Origin: Diatrype stigma
Taxonomy: Eukaryota > Ascomycota > Sordariomycetes > Xylariales > Diatrypaceae
DNA: 64,000 bases
Assembly (NCBI GenBank): GCA_022225965.2
Contig: JAKJXP020000037.1
Coordinates: forward strand, 360,049-424,048
Direction: 5' to 3'
Positions 59,609-64,000 of this stretch are shown piece by piece (position 1 is the first letter of the stretch; the number at the start of each line of letters is the position of its first letter). The notes below the pieces were generated by a model. That model made no database searches. It was not told where the DNA came from and saw nothing but the letters and a program-made list of their open reading frames with translations. The position numbers and the translations under genes are program-made.

Positions 59609-62600
59609 CACCATCAGTGAGAGCATCGCCAGCCAGAGCAGCGCCAGGAAGGCTAGGGGCAACGATGCCGATATATCAGGGCCATGAGAACCAGGAGTAT
59701 AGCGGCCATGGGCCAAGGCGTCAGGTTAGCTGTGGATGACGGCCGACGAACAATACAAGAGTGTTACCAAGAAAAGGGTCGCGATGATAGCGTCATCAGG
59801 GTTAGAATCAGAGCCATAGTAGTCAGGAGCACGAAAGCCAGGGGTCACAAGTGAGCGCCATCGCAACCAGGCATATCCTATGCAAAAAACGATTTGATTC
59901 CACGTGAATAAGCGACGAGATAGGGTTGCACGTATTGGACGGGACCAGGGTCTCGAGAACCAGGGACACGAGAGCTAGGGGCACGAGAACCAGGGGCTTT
60001 AGAACACAGTCAACAGGCCATGAACGGCGGAAGTAGAAGTCGATGAAGCGCTAGAATAGTTGGAATGAGGCCAAATAGGATGTTGAGAAGGACGGTGAAT
60101 ACGGAACCAGCGCCATGAAGAGAGGAGATCACGATAGCAGTGCCACGACGCTCAGGGGCAACGGGGAATTGGTATGTTGGCTAGGGGCGACGGGGTGGAA
60201 TGGGGCAGATACAGATCGAGGCCTATAGGGACAATGCCCTGGGTAGCATACAGAACAGAAGCCAAAGGCGAGGAATTCGAATGGGTTGGAATCATGGTGG
60301 ATGGGGGTGATTAGATGGAACGGGATGAATCAAAGGGGGACGGGAGTGTGCGATGACGTTCAGGATGGGAAACCGTGACACGAAGGCCAGGGACGATGAG
60401 GGGGAGTGGCTGGTATCGTGTTCGTTGAAGGAGACAGGGCCAGGGGACAGGGCTAGGGGACAGGGCCAGGGATGATCATGGCTATTGACGAGGGCCAGCA
60501 GGACCGGGGCGATGATGGCCGGATCGATGATGGCCAGGGCGACAAGAAGAGGTCCATCAGGTCCAATATGACGGCGACAGGGTAAATGAGGCTGTGTTAG
60601 GGAAGGGTAGAGAGTGAACGAGGGTCAAGGACGACGAAGATACTGAAACAAGGAAAGTAGTAGGCTGAGGGTCTGTCAGGCGCTCCCCAGGTAACCAGGA
60701 GTTAAAATTTGGCCACCAGTGAACAGCTCAAGGGCCAAGATCGACGGCGGCAATAGGCAAGGACCACGAGGGTTCCAGGGGACGATGATGTACTGGGATC
60801 ATGTGGTCTTGGGACGAGTGACGATCATGAGACGGCAGCGACCCGGAAAGGGGAAAAAGGGGCATGGGTTTGATGTATTTTCAAACATGGGACACAGCGG
60901 ACGGTGGAAATTTCCTATCGGGGAAGAAAACGAAGCTCAAGAAGGCTATAGAGCAAACTGCGACGACGGGTTGGGGTGGCTGGACCTATATGGGATATGG
61001 ATGATCAGAACCTGTCATCAGCGAGCAACACGAGAGCCGGCGGCCACGACAATAGATAGGATGGAGGAAATGGGCAAGGAGCAAGCTACACCAAGTTAGC
61101 AAGGTAGTTTCGAACTTGGAATGGAGCGGACGATGAGAATTTAGTACCAGCGCGGAACCAGACGACGATCAGGCGAAAGGAGAGGGCAAGGGACACAAAG
61201 GGCATGAGCTACATTCATGTCGGCGAGGACTCTTGAGGATGGATCGGGGTTGACGATGCTGCCAGTGAGCACGAGAGCCAGGGAACTACGTGAGCTAATG
61301 GCGCTGCAATGAAGGGGGGTGGACGATGAAGGCTTATTACCGGTGCTGATCATGGAGGCTGAAGACGGGGATGAGGATGACGATAATGAGTAGCGAGGAT
61401 AGGGGCAAGGGGTAGGCTATAAGTACGTCAGTCAAGCTCGTTTGAAGACGGTTAGAGGGACGAGCAGAAACTGCAAGCATGTTAGTTGGGGTGATAAAAG
61501 GGGATGGTGGTTAGATACGGAGCCAGGGGCAGGAAAATACCACTATGAAGGCTAAGTACGACGATGCAAGTAACTGGAGGTGTGTTAGATAGGGGTGATC
61601 AGATGGAGCTGGGGCATGATAGCTTGCTTCTTCTGAAGGCCACGAGTTCAAGTTCGGATGGGGATGGCGAGGGCACGAGAAAGTAGAGGGGGCGGGTTGG
61701 ATGAGCTGCTATTGTCAGCAAGGTATTCACGACAGGGACTCAGCAGATGGGTCAAGGAGGAGGGGGGGAGATTGGCCAGGGGCTTGGCTTATAACCATGC
61801 TAGCTAGGGGTGGCCGAAGGAACGGGGCCATGAGGAAGGCCACGAGGGAATGTATGGCGATGCGAATAGGGGTATGTGCTATAGTTATGTTAGCAAGATG
61901 GTTTCGGTGAGGGGCGATGTGAGGCAGAGGGGGGGGAAAGGGGGCGAGCGGCAAGGCCTCAAGTTATATTGGGCTCGGGGTGTTCAAGCGGAAGGGACTG
62001 TTGGTCAAGAAGGCCACGGCGACGAGGGCGAGAGATATAAGGGGTGGCTCAGTGAAGAGGGGGGGCGACGACGCGAGATGGGCGAGAAGGGGTGAATTGC
62101 GTAAGTTACCATCGTGTCAGCAAGCTAGTTCCATGGAAAAGGGGTAGATGCGAGGACTTAGCGGCTGAGACGACCCGAGAGACAAGGGCAATGGGGTTGT
62201 TGGATATAGAACTGAGGTTATGAAACCAGGGCGGTGAGGGCTAAGGGGTACAAGGGGTGGCTGAAGTGAAAGGACAACAACGTATGAGTCCAAGGGGGCG
62301 ACGATGCGAAAGGGGGGAACGGGATGGATTGAATGAGCTATCATTCTGTCAGCAAGCTATTTCGGAGTAGAGGGGGTATACAAAGAGGACTTAGCGGCTG
62401 AGACGACCGGGGAGGAAGTGATGTGACTTAAGGTTATGTTAGTTGAGAGTTATAGAGGCAACGGGGTGCTTGGATATAGAACCAGGGCCATGAAACCAGG
62501 GAGGCGAGGCCTGCGGACGACGATGCAAGTAACTGGAAGTATGTGTCGACGACACCTTGTTAGTACAAGCCACGAGTTCGACTGGGAACGATGAGGGTAC

Positions 62601-63300
62601 GAAAGGGGGGGGGGGGCAAACTGCATAAGCTAGTATCATGTCAGCATAGTAGTTTCGACGAGGACTTAGCGGGTGAGATGCAAGGGGGGAGAGTGGGCGA
62701 GTGGGCGAGTGGCGAGTGACGTGGCCTACAACCATGTCAGCAAGATGTTTCAACGACAGGCCAAGATAGATGAGATGTCTGGACGATCGAAAGGCATAAG
62801 TTGGCTGGAGAGGACGACGATGTCAACGATGGCGGAAAAGGACGACGGAGCAGGAGCTGGCACCAGGTCAGTACGGTGACTTTGACGATGAGCAGAGGAA
62901 ACGATGAGGGCTGATACCGGCAAGAGACTATGAGACCCCGGGGCGACAGGAAAGTAAGCGAGGGCAGAAGCTGCATTCGTGTCAGCGAGGGGTGACCATA
63001 TGGAAGGGACGGGATTATTAACACGATAAGTTGCATATGGAAAACGGAAAGGGCATTAACTACGGTCCTGTTAGCGAGATATACTTGACGACAAGGTGGA
63101 AAGGGGAATGAGGACTGTTACTGGTAGTTAAGGATGAGGGTTCAGACTGAGGGCAGGGCGGCAAGGCGTGAACTATGTCATGTTAGCGTGGAACTATTGG
63201 CATGGGACAAAGTAAACGATAACAACTATTACCAGTAATAGGAACGACAATACGAGAGAAGGAGTTAAGAGGGCGAGCTATAATCATGTTAATACGGAAC
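59609..63300. repeat. Degenerate ~100-bp-period subtelomeric satellite
   Basis: A recurring core close to ATAAGCTATNATCATGTYAGC followed by AAGNTAGTTTCGACGAGG is seen near 61090, 61215, 61711, 61796, 61885, 62115, 62347, 62438, 62637, 62735, 62977, 63069, 63180 and 63288. Spacing is usually 85-130 bases or twice that. Two longer copies (62112-62250 and 62344-62512) also share GAGGACTTAGCGGCTGAGACGACC and TTGGATATAGAAC...ATGAAACCAGGG. The plus strand is markedly purine- and G-rich throughout. The part before ~61000 is more diverged. No gene was recognised. Confidence 0.7.
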
Positions 63301-63360
63301 TTTTAACGATAAGAAAGAAAGGAATAATAAAAACCATAAATCATAGGCGGCAATAGCGAA

Positions 63361-63511
63361 GGCGGTAGTAAAGGCGGTAATAAAGGCGATAATAAAGGCG
63401 GTAATAAAGGCGGTAATAAAGGCGGTAATAAAGGCGGTAATAAAGGCGGTAATAAAGGCGGTAATAATAAAGGCGGTAATAAAGGCAGTAATAAAGGCGG
63501 TAATAATAAAG
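63361..63511. repeat. 12-bp tandem repeat (GGCGGTAATAAA)
   Basis: About twelve units, some with an extra AAT triplet or with GATAAT/GTAGT variants. It lies at the entry to an AT-rich block. The minus strand stays open as Phe-Ile-Thr-Ala, an artefact. Confidence 0.95.
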
Positions 63512-63780
63512 AAAAAAATATAAGCTATACTTAGGTTAATAAAAAAGTCTTTAAAATAAGACATATTAAACGATAAAGACTAATATTAATAAAGACTACG
63601 AATAATAATAAAAAAGGCATAGGTTATTATTTTATTAATGCAAATTTTATAAAAATAAGCAAGAGAGACGATAAAAAGAATTACCAATTAAGACGATTAA
63701 CGAGAAAAAGAACGACGAGAACGACGAGAACTCGAGAACTCGAAAAAGATAAAAAGAATAAGCTATAACAATGTCAGCGT
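63512..63780. other. AT-rich RIP-like block next to the telomere
   Basis: Strongly A-rich on the plus strand, with CG retained (ACGATAAAGAC, CGAGAACGACGAG). Satellite cores inside it appear in altered form (TTAGGTTAAT at 63533, AATGTCAGCG at 63774). The composition contrasts with the G-rich satellite on its left. Confidence 0.6.
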
Positions 63781-63884
63781 AAAACTCCGGAAGCGGCGGG
63801 GAGAAAGGGTGATATAAACCAAGAGTCTCAATGCCAAAGAGGACGGCGGAGAGGACGATGGTGAGGGAGGGGGTGAGCTGGAGT

Positions 63885-64000
63885 TTAGGGTTAGGGTTAG
63901 GGTTAGGGTTAGGGTTAGGGTTAGGGTTAGGGTTAGGGTTAGGGTTAGGGTTAGGGTTAGGGTTAGGGTTAGGGTTAGGGTTAGGGTTAGGGTTAGGGTT
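63885..64000. repeat. Telomere, (TTAGGG)n
   Basis: About 19 perfect TTAGGG units reading 5'-3' toward the end of the window, so the right edge is a chromosome end. The sequence between 63781 and 63884 is unique and G-rich. Confidence 0.99.

Noticed and set aside
59288..59716. Minus-strand Leu-Leu-Ser repeat ORF and plus-strand Glu-Gln-Gly ORF
   Set aside because: Open only because the 9-bp repeat is a multiple of three; no start context or unique sequence of note.
63289..63564. Phe-Ile-Thr-Ala repeat ORF
   Set aside because: Translation of the 12-bp repeat in an AT-rich block.

Overview
This window is the right-hand end of a chromosome of a filamentous ascomycete (Pezizomycotina, probably Sordariomycetes). 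The last ~116 bases are a perfect TTAGGG telomere array. Genes have short GT-AG introns (about 56-360 nt) with CTAAC/CTGAT-like branch sites. One DNA transposon shows CpA-to-TpA decay with its CpG kept, the mark of repeat-induced point mutation (RIP). All gene models were built by hand from reading frames, splice signals and protein conservation; no alignment or transcript data were available.

Layout. (1) 0-32 kb is mostly ordinary chromosome arm: a partial delta-12 fatty-acid desaturase, a TBC-domain protein, translation initiation factor eIF3b and chaperonin subunit CCT2, with wide intergenic gaps. Inside it at 5-15 kb sit three related but uncharacterised genes (1143, 436 and 670 aa). They share a ~95-residue Cys/Trp module, duplicated in the middle gene, plus a short C-terminal helix. 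At 21.7-23.7 kb lies a complete RIP-decayed Tc1/mariner-type element with 27-bp terminal inverted repeats and TA target duplications; a ~196-bp foldback element is nearby.

(2) 31.5-47.7 kb is accessory, secretory or cell-surface in character: an SRPBCC-fold secreted protein, a 5'-truncated Cys-rich ORF, a multi-membrane GT90/CAP10 glycosyltransferase, a pseudogene fragment of an SF1 helicase, an assembly gap inside poly-G/poly-C, a secreted Cys-rich protein, a secreted HExxH metalloprotease and a GFA-domain protein.

(3) 48.5-53.6 kb holds a 1601-aa SF1 (UPF1/NFX1-like) helicase with an acidic insert carrying several WG dipeptides, a degenerate motif V, a C-terminal zinc-knuckle-like segment and duplicated N-terminal exons. 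A second, broken copy of the family lies 7.5 kb away.

(4) 54-64 kb is gene-free subtelomere: minisatellites, an interstitial telomeric repeat, a degenerate ~100-bp-period satellite on a purine-rich strand, an AT-rich RIP-like block with a 12-bp repeat, then the telomere.

Strongest candidates for undescribed biology are the WG-bearing subtelomeric SF1 helicase (possible small-RNA or silencing role, by analogy only), the three-gene family at 5-15 kb, the subtelomeric satellite with its conserved core, and the TBC protein lacking both catalytic finger residues.
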